Assembly (NCBI RefSeq): GCF_025673445.1
Contig: NZ_JAOVQN010000002.1
Coordinates: 124,001-188,000, forward strand
DNA length: 64,000 bases
Source of the DNA: Ruegeria_B marisflavi
GTDB taxonomy: Bacteria > Pseudomonadota > Alphaproteobacteria > Rhodobacterales > Rhodobacteraceae
Direction: 5' to 3'
Shown here: positions 1 to 7,496 of the stretch, piece by piece
How the letters are laid out: each line of letters starts with the position of its first letter
Numbering within the stretch: the stretch's first letter is position 1
The notes under the pieces: model-generated
The model's input: the letters and a program-made list of their open reading frames with translations, nothing else
The model's database searches: none
What the model was told of the DNA's origin: nothing
Position numbers and translations under genes: made by a program

Positions 1-633
1 GCGGGCTGTGCCAGCGTTCACGGGGCGAACCGGCTTGGGTCGAACTCGCTGATCGACCTTGTGGTGTTCGGCCGTGCCGCCGCGATCCGGGCGGGCAAGG
101 TCGTGGACCGCGATGCATCGAACCCGGTGCTGAACATGGCTTCGATCGAAAAGGCGTTCGACCGGTTCGACGGGCTGCGCCATGCCAAGGGCAACATCGC
201 CACCGCCGATCTGCGGCTGGAGATGCAGAAGACGATGCAGGCCGACGCTGCCGTTTTCCGCACTGCCAAGACCATGGCCGAAGGCGTCGAGAAGATGACC
301 GCCATTGCTGCCAAGATGGATGACCTGAGCGTGACCGACCGCAGCCTGGTTTGGAACAGCGACCTGATGGAAACGCTGGAACTGACCAACCTTATGCCGA
401 ACGCACTGGCCACCATCGTCGGCGCCGAGGCACGTAAGGAAAGCCGGGGCGCCCATGCGCACGAGGATTTCACCACCCGCGACGACGAAAACTGGCGGGT
501 TCACACCGTGTCCCGTGTCGAGGGCAACAAGGTGGATCTGAGCTATCGTCCGGTTGTTGTCGATCCGCTGACCACCGAAGAGCAAGGTGGCATCAGCCTG
601 AAGAGAATCGCGCCCAAGGCGCGGACGTTCTAA
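1..633 (+). CDS. sdhA: Succinate dehydrogenase flavoprotein subunit, C-terminal part (5' end outside window)
   Basis: Frame 1 is open from the first base to TAA at 631-633, giving the last 210 residues of SdhA. SdhA carries covalent FAD and oxidises succinate to fumarate in complex II on the cytoplasmic face of the inner membrane. The fragment holds the end of the catalytic region (GANRLGSNSL, which contributes to the dicarboxylate site) and the C-terminal domain, with the conserved R-G-A-H-A-H-E-D-F segment typical of the family. sdhB follows 12 bases later, as in the usual sdhCDAB operon. The start and the FAD-binding N-terminus lie before the window. Confidence 0.97.
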   Translation, partial: AGCASVHGANRLGSNSLIDLVVFGRAAAIRAGKVVDRDASNPVLNMASIEKAFDRFDGLRHAKGNIATADLRLEMQKTMQADAAVFRTAKTMAEGVEKMTAIAAKMDDLSVTDRSLVWNSDLMETLELTNLMPNALATIVGAEARKESRGAHAHEDFTTRDDENWRVHTVSRVEGNKVDLSYRPVVVDPLTTEEQGGISLKRIAPKARTF

Positions 634-645
634 GGAGACGGACCC

Positions 646-1422
646 ATGGCTGAATTCAGACTCCCCAAGAACTCTCGCATCACCACGGGCAAGACCTGGC
701 CCAAGCCCGAGGGAAAGAACGTTCGCAAGTTCCAGATCTATCGCTGGAACCCGGACGACGGGCAGAACCCGCGGGTCGATACCTATTTCGTCGACATGGA
801 CGATTGCGGACCAATGGTTCTGGATGCGCTGATCTACATCAAGAACAAGATCGACCCGACGCTGACCTTTCGCCGGTCGTGCCGCGAGGGGATCTGTGGC
901 TCTTGTGCGATGAATATCGACGGGATCAACACGCTGGCCTGTATCTATGGCATGGACGAGATCAAGGGTGACGTGAAGATCTATCCTTTGCCGCATATGC
1001 CGGTGGTCAAGGACCTGATCCCCGACCTGACGCATTTCTATGCGCAGCACGCCTCGATCATGCCCTGGCTGGAAACCAAGACAAACCGCCCGGCCAAGGA
1101 GTGGAAACAGTCCATCGAGGATCGCAAGAAGCTGGATGGCCTTTATGAATGTGTGATGTGCGCGTCCTGTTCGACCTCGTGCCCCAGCTACTGGTGGAAC
1201 TCTGACCGCTACCTTGGCCCAGCGGCGCTCTTGCATGCCTATCGCTGGATCATCGACAGCCGGGACGAGGCGACGGGCGAGCGTCTGGACGACCTGGAAG
1301 ACCCGTTCAAGCTGTATCGCTGCCACACGATCATGAACTGCGCCAAGACCTGCCCCAAAGGGCTGAACCCGGCCAAGGCGATTGCCGAGATCAAGAAGAT
1401 GATGGTCGAGCGCACCGTCTGA
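646..1422 (+). CDS. sdhB: Succinate dehydrogenase iron-sulfur subunit
   Basis: A 258-residue SdhB, normal length for alphaproteobacteria. It passes electrons from the flavin of SdhA to ubiquinone through three iron-sulfur clusters. The ligands are visible: C79, C84, C87 and C99 form the plant-type [2Fe-2S] site; C169, C172, C175 with C236, and C179 with C226 and C232, form the [4Fe-4S] and [3Fe-4S] sites (family assignment of the ligands). The start ATG has AAGGAGA a few bases upstream. It is the last gene of the sdh operon: a strong hairpin terminator follows 23 bases after the stop. Confidence 0.98.
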   Translation: MAEFRLPKNSRITTGKTWPKPEGKNVRKFQIYRWNPDDGQNPRVDTYFVDMDDCGPMVLDALIYIKNKIDPTLTFRRSCREGICGSCAMNIDGINTLACIYGMDEIKGDVKIYPLPHMPVVKDLIPDLTHFYAQHASIMPWLETKTNRPAKEWKQSIEDRKKLDGLYECVMCASCSTSCPSYWWNSDRYLGPAALLHAYRWIIDSRDEATGERLDDLEDPFKLYRCHTIMNCAKTCPKGLNPAKAIAEIKKMMVERTV

Positions 1423-1445
1423 CCTCCGGTCAGAGAACGTATTAG

Positions 1446-1479
1446 CGGGCCCGCCTCTGGCGGGCCTGTTTCTTTTTTA
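1446..1479 (+). terminator. Rho-independent terminator of the sdh operon
   Basis: Ten-base-pair GC stem (1446-1455 with 1459-1468, one G-T pair), three-base loop TCT, then a T-rich tract at 1469-1479. It stands directly behind sdhB. Confidence 0.9.
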
Positions 1480-1601
1480 GGGCGCGAACAGCCTTGCTTT
1501 TTCTGCATGTCGAGCCTGCGCAACTATGCGATGCATTCGATCTATTCCATGCCTAGGTTGGACCGCAGGGAGGGGCCACATCTGAAACAAGGATGACGCC
1601 C

Positions 1602-1754
1602 ATGCATATCGCAAGCAAACCCACCGACACGCGCAGCCCGGCGCAAGAGGCGCTCGCCCTGCTGGAGCAGGCCTGGGCCTATTACACACCGGAGAAGCAG
1701 CCGGTGCAGCGTGAAGAGCAGTTGGAGTTGTTCCAATACGCCAATGCCGCCTGA
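1602..1754 (+). CDS. Small hypothetical protein, 50 residues
   Basis: A short ORF starting MHIASKPTD and ending FQYANAA. I do not recognise a family. It is acidic and mostly helical in character (ALALLEQAWAYY, then REEQLELFQY), without membrane segment or cysteines. An AAGGA stretch at 1588-1592 lies 9 bases before ATG 1602, which favours this start over the in-frame ATG at 1593, which touches the ribosome site. It stands alone between the sdh terminator and the next small gene. The base composition looks coding and the ribosome site is good, so it is probably real. Confidence 0.5.
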   Translation: MHIASKPTDTRSPAQEALALLEQAWAYYTPEKQPVQREEQLELFQYANAA

Positions 1755-1796
1755 GGCAATGTTGCCAGCACGAAGCCAGACCGATAGGACGGGGTC

Positions 1797-2003
1797 ATGC
1801 CCGTCCTTCTTCTCATTCTGGCGCTAGGGGTTCTTGGCTACTTCCTGTGGCGCGCGCGTACAACGACCCTGACCCGAAACTGCCGGTGGCGATTGGATCG
1901 CGATGCCGGTGAATGGGCTTGTGCATATTGCGGCCGACGTATCAACGGCCCTGTGGATAAGTTCCCAACCTGTTGCGTTCAAACACTGAAACGGGGTCGG
2001 TGA
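1797..2003 (+). CDS. Small membrane-anchored protein with zinc-ribbon-like cysteines
   Basis: 68 residues: an N-terminal hydrophobic helix (about residues 2-18, MPVLLLILALGVLGYFLW) followed by a basic segment and a C-x2-C...C-C cluster (CAYCG near residue 42, TCC near 58) that could bind zinc. AGGACGGGG precedes the ATG. No function can be assigned from sequence. The four-cysteine arrangement and single anchor suggest a small inner-membrane protein with its metal site in the cytoplasm. An AT-rich inverted repeat (2003-2010 with 2024-2031) starts at its stop codon and ends in a T run, and may terminate its transcript. Confidence 0.6.
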   Translation: MPVLLLILALGVLGYFLWRARTTTLTRNCRWRLDRDAGEWACAYCGRRINGPVDKFPTCCVQTLKRGR

Positions 2004-2032
2004 AAAAATTTCGGCGAGATGAGAATTTTTTT
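2003..2032 (+). terminator. AT-rich hairpin with T run after the small membrane gene
   Basis: AAAAAATT (2003-2010) pairs with AATTTTTT (2024-2031) around a 13-base loop containing CGGCGAGATGA. The 3' arm is itself the T run. The loop resembles part of the intergenic element at 52114-52187 (CAGCGAGATGA). A stem of only A-T pairs is weak, so termination is uncertain. Confidence 0.4.
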
Positions 2033-2080
2033 GAAACGACTCAAAGATGGCCCGATATGCGGTTCTAAGACGCCAACGCA

Positions 2081-2171
2081 CGCGCCTCTGTCGTAAGGGA
2101 CGCACCCTATGGTTACGCAGCGAAGGTAACGTCTCCACCTTTGCCTCACGGCTTAGCCGTGCTTGTTGAAG
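2081..2171 (+). promoter_or_regulatory. Structured leader of ornithine decarboxylase, probably the alphaproteobacterial speF RNA motif
   Basis: The 90 bases before odc are rich in structure. GTTAC (2112-2116) pairs with GTAAC (2126-2130). Alternatively CGAAGGT (2121-2127) pairs with ACCTTTG (2137-2143), so the two stems exclude each other. A perfect 6-bp hairpin, CACGGC-TTA-GCCGTG (2147-2161), stands just before the start codon. A ribosome site AAGGGA (2095-2100) serves a six-codon frame inside the first hairpin. A conserved RNA called speF is known upstream of ornithine decarboxylase genes in alphaproteobacteria; position and architecture fit, but I recall only its general form. A weak promoter (TTGAAA 2031-2036, GATATG 2054-2059) could start the transcript. 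Confidence 0.6.
2109..2129 (+). CDS. Possible six-residue leader peptide MVTQRR
   Basis: ATG 2109, then Val-Thr-Gln-Arg-Arg and TAA 2127-2129. AAGGGA at 2095-2100 lies exactly 8 bases before the ATG, a textbook distance. The frame lies inside the structured odc leader, so its translation would open one hairpin and decide between alternative pairings. It ends in two arginine codons (CGA, AGG), which are uncommon in GC-rich genomes. That it is translated is inference. Confidence 0.4.
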   Translation: MVTQRR

Positions 2172-3347
2172 ATGACCATGAACGCTCTCGCAACCGGGCT
2201 GTTGGCCCGCGAAGGCGCGACTCTGTCCCGCGCCGAAGCTATTGCCCTGACCAACCGTTTCGATCGGCCGACCCTTGTGATCGACACCGAGGCTGTCGCC
2301 CGCCAGTTCGCCGCTCTGGCGCAGGGCTTGGGCCGCGCGCGCATCCATTATGCGGTCAAGGCCAATCCGCTTCCCGAGATCCTTGAAACGCTGGTTGGGC
2401 TGGGCAGCAATTTCGATGCCGCCTCGCGCGCCGAGATCGAGCTGTGCCTTGCCGCCGGTGCTTCGGCAGAGCGGATTTCCTTTGGCAACACGGTCAAGAA
2501 ACCGACCGATATCGCCTGGGCGCACGCAGTTGGGGTAACGCTTTCTGCCGCGGATGCCGAGGATGAGCTGGACAAGATCGCTGCGCATGCACCGGGTGCG
2601 CAGGTATATATCCGGATGATCGTCGAAGCCTGCGAGGCCGACTGGCCGCTGAGCCGCAAGTTTGGCTGTGCGCCTGACAAGGCGATTGCGGTGCTCGACT
2701 ATGCCCGTACCGCCGGGCTGAAACCGGTTGGCCTGTCGTTCCACGTCGGTTCGCAAACCCGCCGCGCCCAGATGTGGGTGCCGGTACTTGATCAGGTCGC
2801 CGCCGTGTGGCATGCGGCCCATGAGGCTGGCCATCGTCTGAGCCTGCTGAACATCGGTGGTGGCTTTCCGGCGTTCTACGGTCAGGAAGTGGATGCGCCC
2901 GAGCTGTATGCCGCCGAGGTGATCCGCCTGATGCGCGTTCGATTCGGCGATGTCTCCCATGTTATGGCCGAGCCAGGCCGGGGCATGGTGGCCGAAGCGG
3001 GTGCGATTGCCGCCGAGGTATTGCTGGTGTCGCGCAAATCCACCAACGATCTGCATCGCTGGGTCTATCTGAACATCGGCAAGTTCTCGGGTCTGGCCGA
3101 AACCATGGACGAGGCGATCCGCTATCAGTTCCTGACCGAGCGTGAGCACGAGGCAACCGGTCCCTGCATTCTGGCCGGTCCGTCGTGCGACAGCGCCGAT
3201 GTGCTCTACGAAAAGAAGCCGGTGCATTTGCCCTTGGGCCTGCGCGTGGGTGACCGGATCGTGATCCGCAATTGCGGCGCCTATACTTCGACCTATGCCA
3301 GCGTCGGTTTCAACGGCTTCCCGCCGCTTGACGTTGTCACGATCTGA
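2172..3347 (+). CDS. odc: Ornithine decarboxylase, fold III PLP enzyme
   Basis: 391 residues of the eukaryotic-type (alanine racemase fold) ornithine/lysine decarboxylase family, making putrescine from ornithine. Visible marks: PLP lysine K63 in YAVKANP, H191 in HVGSQ, the glycine loop NIGGGFP (about 227-233), EPGR at 267-270 for the cofactor phosphate, and catalytic C339 in GPSCDSAD. ATG 2172 is preferred; TTG 2163 is in frame but overlaps the leader hairpin, and ATG 2178 is also possible. It follows a structured leader that probably controls its expression. The downstream DUF1989 gene may be co-transcribed, although a 10-bp hairpin stands between them. Ornithine is the likely substrate; a lysine/ornithine dual enzyme is possible. 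Confidence 0.92.
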   Translation: MTMNALATGLLAREGATLSRAEAIALTNRFDRPTLVIDTEAVARQFAALAQGLGRARIHYAVKANPLPEILETLVGLGSNFDAASRAEIELCLAAGASAERISFGNTVKKPTDIAWAHAVGVTLSAADAEDELDKIAAHAPGAQVYIRMIVEACEADWPLSRKFGCAPDKAIAVLDYARTAGLKPVGLSFHVGSQTRRAQMWVPVLDQVAAVWHAAHEAGHRLSLLNIGGGFPAFYGQEVDAPELYAAEVIRLMRVRFGDVSHVMAEPGRGMVAEAGAIAAEVLLVSRKSTNDLHRWVYLNIGKFSGLAETMDEAIRYQFLTEREHEATGPCILAGPSCDSADVLYEKKPVHLPLGLRVGDRIVIRNCGAYTSTYASVGFNGFPPLDVVTI

Positions 3348-3355
3348 AGGCTCCA

Positions 3356-3383
3356 AGTCGGCGACGGCCTTGCGTCGCCGACT
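3356..3383 (+). terminator. Perfect 10-bp hairpin between odc and the DUF1989 gene
   Basis: AGTCGGCGAC (3356-3365) and GTCGCCGACT (3374-3383) around an 8-base loop, starting 9 bases after the odc stop. There is no T run, so it may be a partial terminator or an mRNA-protecting hairpin. Confidence 0.5.
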
Positions 3384-3424
3384 GCGCGGCGGCTTTATGG
3401 GGGAACAACTGACAGGTGACCCCC

Positions 3425-4270
3425 ATGACCCAAGCGCCCCCTGACGCCGAAGCCCGCCGCGCGATTTCGCCGGTGATCTGCTATCCCACCGATACGCTAC
3501 CCGTGCCCGATCTGGGGTTGTACCGTTCTGCGCGGGCAACGGCCGGGAAAGTCGGGGAGGTCCTGGTTCCGCCGCGCGAGGGCCGGTGTTTCGAGGTAAA
3601 GGCAGGGCAGTTCTTTCGTATCAGTTCGGTCGAGGGACCGCAGGTGGGAGACTTGAACCTTCACAACCTGCATGACCTGAAAGAGCGGTTCTTTTCGGGC
3701 AAAACGCGCGCCTTGCACGGGACACATGTTACGACCGGTGAGCGGCTGTGGTCGAACTTGCCCTATCTGCGCCCAATGGCGACCATTATTGAGGATACGC
3801 TGGGCTGGTACGGGATCGACCCATATGGCGGCTCGGTTCACGATGTTATCGGCACCCGGTGTGATCCCTATACCGGCAATCTGCTGGCCGGGGGGCATTA
3901 TCACCATTGCTGTCATTCGAACCTGACGCGGTCCCTGGCCAGCCATACCGGCCTGCCACTGGGCGAGGCGGAAATGCTGGTGCATGACGTGTTGAACGTC
4001 TTTATGTGCACTGGCTTCACCCGCGATACCGGGCAGTACTTCATGAAGGCATCGCCGGTGCGGCCGGGCGATTTCCTGGAGTTCTTTGCCGAGATCGACC
4101 TGCTGGGTAATCTGAGCGCCTGCCCTGGGGGCGATTGTTCGTCCGAACACTCGTCAGATACGGCCGCCTGCCATCCCTTGCTGGTGGAGATCTTTTCGCC
4201 GGTACAAGGCGCGTTGGGCGGCTGGTCGAGTCCGCCGGTCAACGCCTATGACCGAAGCCACGGACGCTGA
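3425..4270 (+). CDS. DUF1989 / urea carboxylase-associated family protein
   Basis: 281 residues of the DUF1989 family. Members next to urea/guanidine carboxylase genes form carboxyguanidine deiminase; stand-alone members have no established role. The His/Cys-rich segment GHYHHCCHSN (about residues 158-167) is the likely metal or catalytic centre, followed by LNVFMCTGF and the C-terminal DCSSEHS typical of the family. ATG 3425 with AGGTG upstream is chosen over GTG 3416. Its neighbour is ornithine decarboxylase, so a link to arginine/ornithine or guanidino-compound nitrogen is plausible inference. No urea carboxylase or allophanate hydrolase gene is in this window. Confidence 0.85.
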   Translation: MTQAPPDAEARRAISPVICYPTDTLPVPDLGLYRSARATAGKVGEVLVPPREGRCFEVKAGQFFRISSVEGPQVGDLNLHNLHDLKERFFSGKTRALHGTHVTTGERLWSNLPYLRPMATIIEDTLGWYGIDPYGGSVHDVIGTRCDPYTGNLLAGGHYHHCCHSNLTRSLASHTGLPLGEAEMLVHDVLNVFMCTGFTRDTGQYFMKASPVRPGDFLEFFAEIDLLGNLSACPGGDCSSEHSSDTAACHPLLVEIFSPVQGALGGWSSPPVNAYDRSHGR

Positions 4271-4275
4271 CAGGT

Positions 4276-4299
4276 GGGCGCGGCCTGTGGGCCGCGCCC
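4276..4299. terminator. Bidirectional hairpin between convergent DUF1989 gene and deoD
   Basis: Perfect 10-bp GC stem GGGCGCGGCC (4276-4285) / GGCCGCGCCC (4290-4299), loop TGTG, lying in the 42-base gap between convergent stop codons. No strong T run on either side. Confidence 0.7.
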
Positions 4300-4312
4300 G
4301 GTCTGTTGGATG

Positions 4313-5020
4313 TCAGGACGGGAAAGCCGCGTTCAGCGCGATTTCGACCATGTCTCCAAAGCTGGTCTCGCGGTCGGCGCTGGGGAGCGCCTCGCCCGTG
4401 AGCAGATGATCGGAAACGGTCAGAACCGCCAAGGCACGGCATTTGTGACGGGCTGCCAGGATATAGAGTTCGGCTGCTTCCATTTCGACGCCGAGAATGC
4501 CGTGCCGAACCATCTGTTCATTGAGGTCGGGCCGCTCGTCGTAGAACACATCGGACGAATAGATCCCGCCGACATGAGTTTTCACCCCGCGTTTTTCGGC
4601 CGCTTTGGCCGCGGCGTTGAGCAAAGACCAATCCGCGCAAGGTGCATAGTTCAAGTCGCGGAATATCCCGCGTGACGGGGTGCTGAGGGTCGAGGCTGTC
4701 ATTGCCAGGATCACATCGCGAACCGCCACGCTGTTCTGCATACCGCCGCATGAACCGATGCGGATCAGGGTCCGAGCGCCGTAGTCGCGAATCAACTCGT
4801 TGACATAAATCGAAAGCGACGGCATTCCCATACCGGACCCGTGAAATGTTACACGGTTCCCGTTCCATAAGCCGGTAAAACCGAGCATTCCGCGCACTTG
4901 GTTGACCAGTTTAACATCGGTCAGAAAAGTCTCGGCAGCCCATTTAGCCCGAAATGGATCACCTGGAAGCAACACCGTTTCAGCGATGTCTTCTTTTTCA
5001 GCGCCAATGTGAATTGTCAT
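4313..5020 (-). CDS. deoD: Purine-nucleoside phosphorylase, DeoD type
   Basis: 235 residues, close to the 239 of E. coli DeoD. It splits purine (deoxy)nucleosides with phosphate to base and (deoxy)ribose-1-phosphate in the cytoplasm. Family marks: LLPGDPFRAKWAAE near the N-terminus (phosphate/ribose site), RIGSCGGM in the middle, GVEMEAAELY (ribose-binding Met-Glu) and VSDH with the catalytic Asp near residue 207. Genes on both sides are not nucleoside genes; the BMP-type nucleoside importer at 17271-21978 is a functional partner at a distance. The hvrA-like gene upstream ends 18 bases before the ATG, so co-transcription is possible. Confidence 0.96.
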   Translation of the reverse strand: MTIHIGAEKEDIAETVLLPGDPFRAKWAAETFLTDVKLVNQVRGMLGFTGLWNGNRVTFHGSGMGMPSLSIYVNELIRDYGARTLIRIGSCGGMQNSVAVRDVILAMTASTLSTPSRGIFRDLNYAPCADWSLLNAAAKAAEKRGVKTHVGGIYSSDVFYDERPDLNEQMVRHGILGVEMEAAELYILAARHKCRALAVLTVSDHLLTGEALPSADRETSFGDMVEIALNAAFPS

Positions 5021-5038
5021 TTAGTGGCGGTTTCCAAT

Positions 5039-5356
5039 TTAGATTTCCAGGTCGGAAATATCTGCGCCGGCATGAAGAGCGTCGTGAATCCACTGCGGTT
5101 TCCGACCGCGGCCCGACCAGGTCTGCTCCGGGTCTGCAGGGTTACGGTACTTCGCTGTTGCCTTGGTGCCCTTAGTCGATTTGCGCGGTTCGCTGGCTAA
5201 CTCAGAGAGAGAAAAGCCAAATTCAGCCGCAGCTCTTTCAGCAGCTTTCAGGGCTTCCTGCCGTTCTTTGTTTTCGGCTTCTTTAATAGCAGCATCCAAC
5301 TTTGACCGAAGTGCTACTAAGTCCTTTCGCGACATTCCGGTAAGATCGATTCCCAT
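5039..5356 (-). CDS. hvrA: H-NS family nucleoid-associated regulator, HvrA-like
   Basis: 105 residues. The N-terminal 60 are a charged helical dimerisation region (LVALRSKLDAAIKEAENKER). The C-terminus carries the H-NS DNA-binding signature YRNP...TWSGRGRKPQWI (about 70-92), which binds AT-rich minor grooves. HvrA of Rhodobacter capsulatus and Spb of R. sphaeroides are relatives that regulate photosynthesis and nitrogen genes; here the target set is unknown. The start has GGAGACC 8 bases upstream. A perfect 11-bp palindrome lies 26 bases before the ATG, and the surrounding AT-rich sequence suggests autoregulation. Confidence 0.92.
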   Translation of the reverse strand: MGIDLTGMSRKDLVALRSKLDAAIKEAENKERQEALKAAERAAAEFGFSLSELASEPRKSTKGTKATAKYRNPADPEQTWSGRGRKPQWIHDALHAGADISDLEI

Positions 5357-5382
5357 CCTGGTCTCCGTTTTTGTGTTTTTAG

Positions 5383-5407
5383 CGCTAATAACGCAACGTT
5401 ATTAGCG
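5383..5407. promoter_or_regulatory. Perfect 11-bp inverted repeat upstream of the hvrA-like gene
   Basis: CGCTAATAACG (5383-5393) and CGTTATTAGCG (5397-5407) with spacer CAA. It lies in the AT-rich interval between ecm and the hvrA-like gene, 26 bases before the latter's ATG. No T run follows on either strand, so an operator or a 5'-UTR hairpin is likelier than a terminator. Confidence 0.6.
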
Positions 5408-5465
5408 TCACGTTAAACACAATTTAAGACGCATTACAGCATCAATTTACAGGGAACCTTAGAAA

Positions 5466-7466
5466 TTACTCTGCCGCGATGTCGTTTGATCCGACCAGCG
5501 TCACGATATCCATCATTATCGAATTTAATTCGAAATCCTTCGGCGTATAGACTTTCGCAACACCCATCGCTTTCAGTTTCCGGGCGTCATCATCAGGAAT
5601 AATGCCGCCCACAAGTACAGGGATATGACCCAGTCCAGCTTTTTGCATGCCGTCCATTACATCCTGAACCAGAGGCAGGTGGCTACCAGACAGGATCGAA
5701 AGGCCAACCACATGGGCATTCTGATTTTGCGCCGCGCTGACGATTTCCTCAGGTGTCAGGCGGATGCCGTCATAGCTGATATCCATGCCGCAATCGCGGG
5801 CGCGGAAAGCAATCTGTTCCGCACCGTTCGAGTGGCCATCGAGACCCGGTTTGCCGACAAGGAACTTCAAGCGCCGGCCGAGGCGGTCGCTAACCCCATC
5901 GACCTCGGCGCGGATAGTGTCGAGCCCTTCGGTCTTGTTCGAGACCGAGCCGGAGACACCGGTTGGGCCGCGATAGGTGCCATAGGCCTTGCGCATTTCT
6001 TCGGCCCATTCGCCAGTCGTGACACCCGCCTTGGCGGCCGCGATGGACGGCGCCATCACGTTGGATCCAGTTTGGGCGGCCTCGCGCAGCGCTGCTAGCG
6101 CCTTCTGCACGACCACGTCGTCCCGGTCGCGGCGCCAGGTATCGAGCCGCGCGATCTGTTCCTGCTCGACCGTGGGATCGACGACCATGATGCCGCCATC
6201 CTCGGTTTGCAGGGGCGAAGGTTCGCCTTCGGTCCAGCGGTTGACACCTACAACTACGGTTTCGTTGCGCTCGATCCGGTTCAGGCGCTCGGCATTAGAG
6301 TCGACCAGTCGGGATTTCATGTATTCGATCGACGCGACTGCGCCACCCATAGAGTCCAGGTTGGCCAGTTCGGCACGGGCGCCTGCCTTCAACTCTTCGA
6401 CCTTAGCATCCACGACCGGGTTGCCGTCGAACAGGTCGCCATATTCCAGAAGATCGGTTTCATAGGCCAGGATCTGCTGCATCCGCATCGACCACTGCTG
6501 GTCCCAGGGGCGGGGCAGGCCAAGCGCCTCGTTCCAGGCGGGCAACTGCACGGCACGGGCGCGGGCTTTTTTCGACAGGGTCACGGCCAGCATCTCGATC
6601 AGGATGCGATAGACGTTGTTTTCTGGCTGCTGCTCGGTCAGGCCCAGGCTGTTGACCTGCACGCCATAGCGGAAGCGGCGGAATTTCTGGTCGGCGATGC
6701 CGTAACGGGTTTCGAGGATTTCGTCCCAGAGATCGACAAAGGCGCGCATCTTGCACATCTCGGTGACAAAACGGATGCCTGCGTTCACAAAGAAGGAGAT
6801 ACGGCCGCAGAGCGCCGGGAAATCCTCGGCCGGGACACGCGGTTTCAACTCGTCCAGCACGGCGATGGCGGTGGCCAGCGCATAGGCCAGTTCCTGTTCC
6901 GGTGTCGCGCCCGCCTCTTGCAGGTGATAGGAACACACGTTCATCGGGTTCCATTTGGGTACGTTGGTGTAGCAGTATTCGGCCACATCCGCGATCATCT
7001 TGAGCGAAGGTTTTGGCGGGCAGATATAGGTGCCGCGGCTGAGGTATTCCTTGATCAGGTCGTTCTGGACGGTGCCTTGCAGTTTCGCGATGTCGGCGCC
7101 CTGCTCCTCGGCCACGGCGATGTAGAGCGCCAGGAGCCAGGGGGCGGTGGCGTTGATCGTCATCGAGGTGTTCATCTGCTCCAGCGGGATCTGGTCGAAG
7201 AGAACCCGCATGTCGCCCAGATGACAGACCGGAACACCGACCTTGCCCACTTCGCCGCGCGCCAGTACGTGGTCGCTGTCGTAACCGGTCTGGGTCGGCA
7301 GGTCGAAAGCCACGGAAAGGCCGGTTTGCCCCTTCGCCAGGTTCGACCGGTAGAGCGCGTTGGATTTCAGGGCGGTCGAATGTCCCGCATAGGTCCGGAT
7401 CAGCCAGGGACGATCGGCTTTGCGCTCGGCGCTTGCGGTCTGACTGTCTTTCTGCGTCTGCGACAT
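5466..7466 (-). CDS. ecm: Ethylmalonyl-CoA mutase (MeaA type), B12-dependent
   Basis: 666 residues, the single-chain length of Ecm. It isomerises (2R)-ethylmalonyl-CoA to methylsuccinyl-CoA in the ethylmalonyl-CoA pathway, replacing the glyoxylate shunt for C2 assimilation. The N-terminal TIM barrel begins RPWLIRTYAGHST and contains SVAFDLPTQTGYDSD; the C-terminal B12 domain carries DxHxxG as GLDGHSNG near residue 545. The start at 7466 has CAAGG 9 bases upstream; ATG 7475 touches that site, so the shorter form is chosen. The partner enzyme Ccr is 1.7 kb away on the other strand. A consensus -35 box and an inverted repeat over the -10 box lie upstream. Confidence 0.97.
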   Translation of the reverse strand: MSQTQKDSQTASAERKADRPWLIRTYAGHSTALKSNALYRSNLAKGQTGLSVAFDLPTQTGYDSDHVLARGEVGKVGVPVCHLGDMRVLFDQIPLEQMNTSMTINATAPWLLALYIAVAEEQGADIAKLQGTVQNDLIKEYLSRGTYICPPKPSLKMIADVAEYCYTNVPKWNPMNVCSYHLQEAGATPEQELAYALATAIAVLDELKPRVPAEDFPALCGRISFFVNAGIRFVTEMCKMRAFVDLWDEILETRYGIADQKFRRFRYGVQVNSLGLTEQQPENNVYRILIEMLAVTLSKKARARAVQLPAWNEALGLPRPWDQQWSMRMQQILAYETDLLEYGDLFDGNPVVDAKVEELKAGARAELANLDSMGGAVASIEYMKSRLVDSNAERLNRIERNETVVVGVNRWTEGEPSPLQTEDGGIMVVDPTVEQEQIARLDTWRRDRDDVVVQKALAALREAAQTGSNVMAPSIAAAKAGVTTGEWAEEMRKAYGTYRGPTGVSGSVSNKTEGLDTIRAEVDGVSDRLGRRLKFLVGKPGLDGHSNGAEQIAFRARDCGMDISYDGIRLTPEEIVSAAQNQNAHVVGLSILSGSHLPLVQDVMDGMQKAGLGHIPVLVGGIIPDDDARKLKAMGVAKVYTPKDFELNSIMMDIVTLVGSNDIAAE

Positions 7467-7496
7467 GAGTGACATCCTTGATTCTGGAGCGGCAAT

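Noticed and set aside
1824..3539. 571-codon open frame on the minus strand opposite odc
   Set aside because: It is the shadow of a well-conserved ornithine decarboxylase; its own sequence resembles no protein and is rich in Arg, Gly and His as expected from GC-rich antisense.
6207..7472. 421-codon open frame opposite ecm
   Set aside because: Antisense of the mutase; no ribosome site and His/Gln-rich shadow composition.
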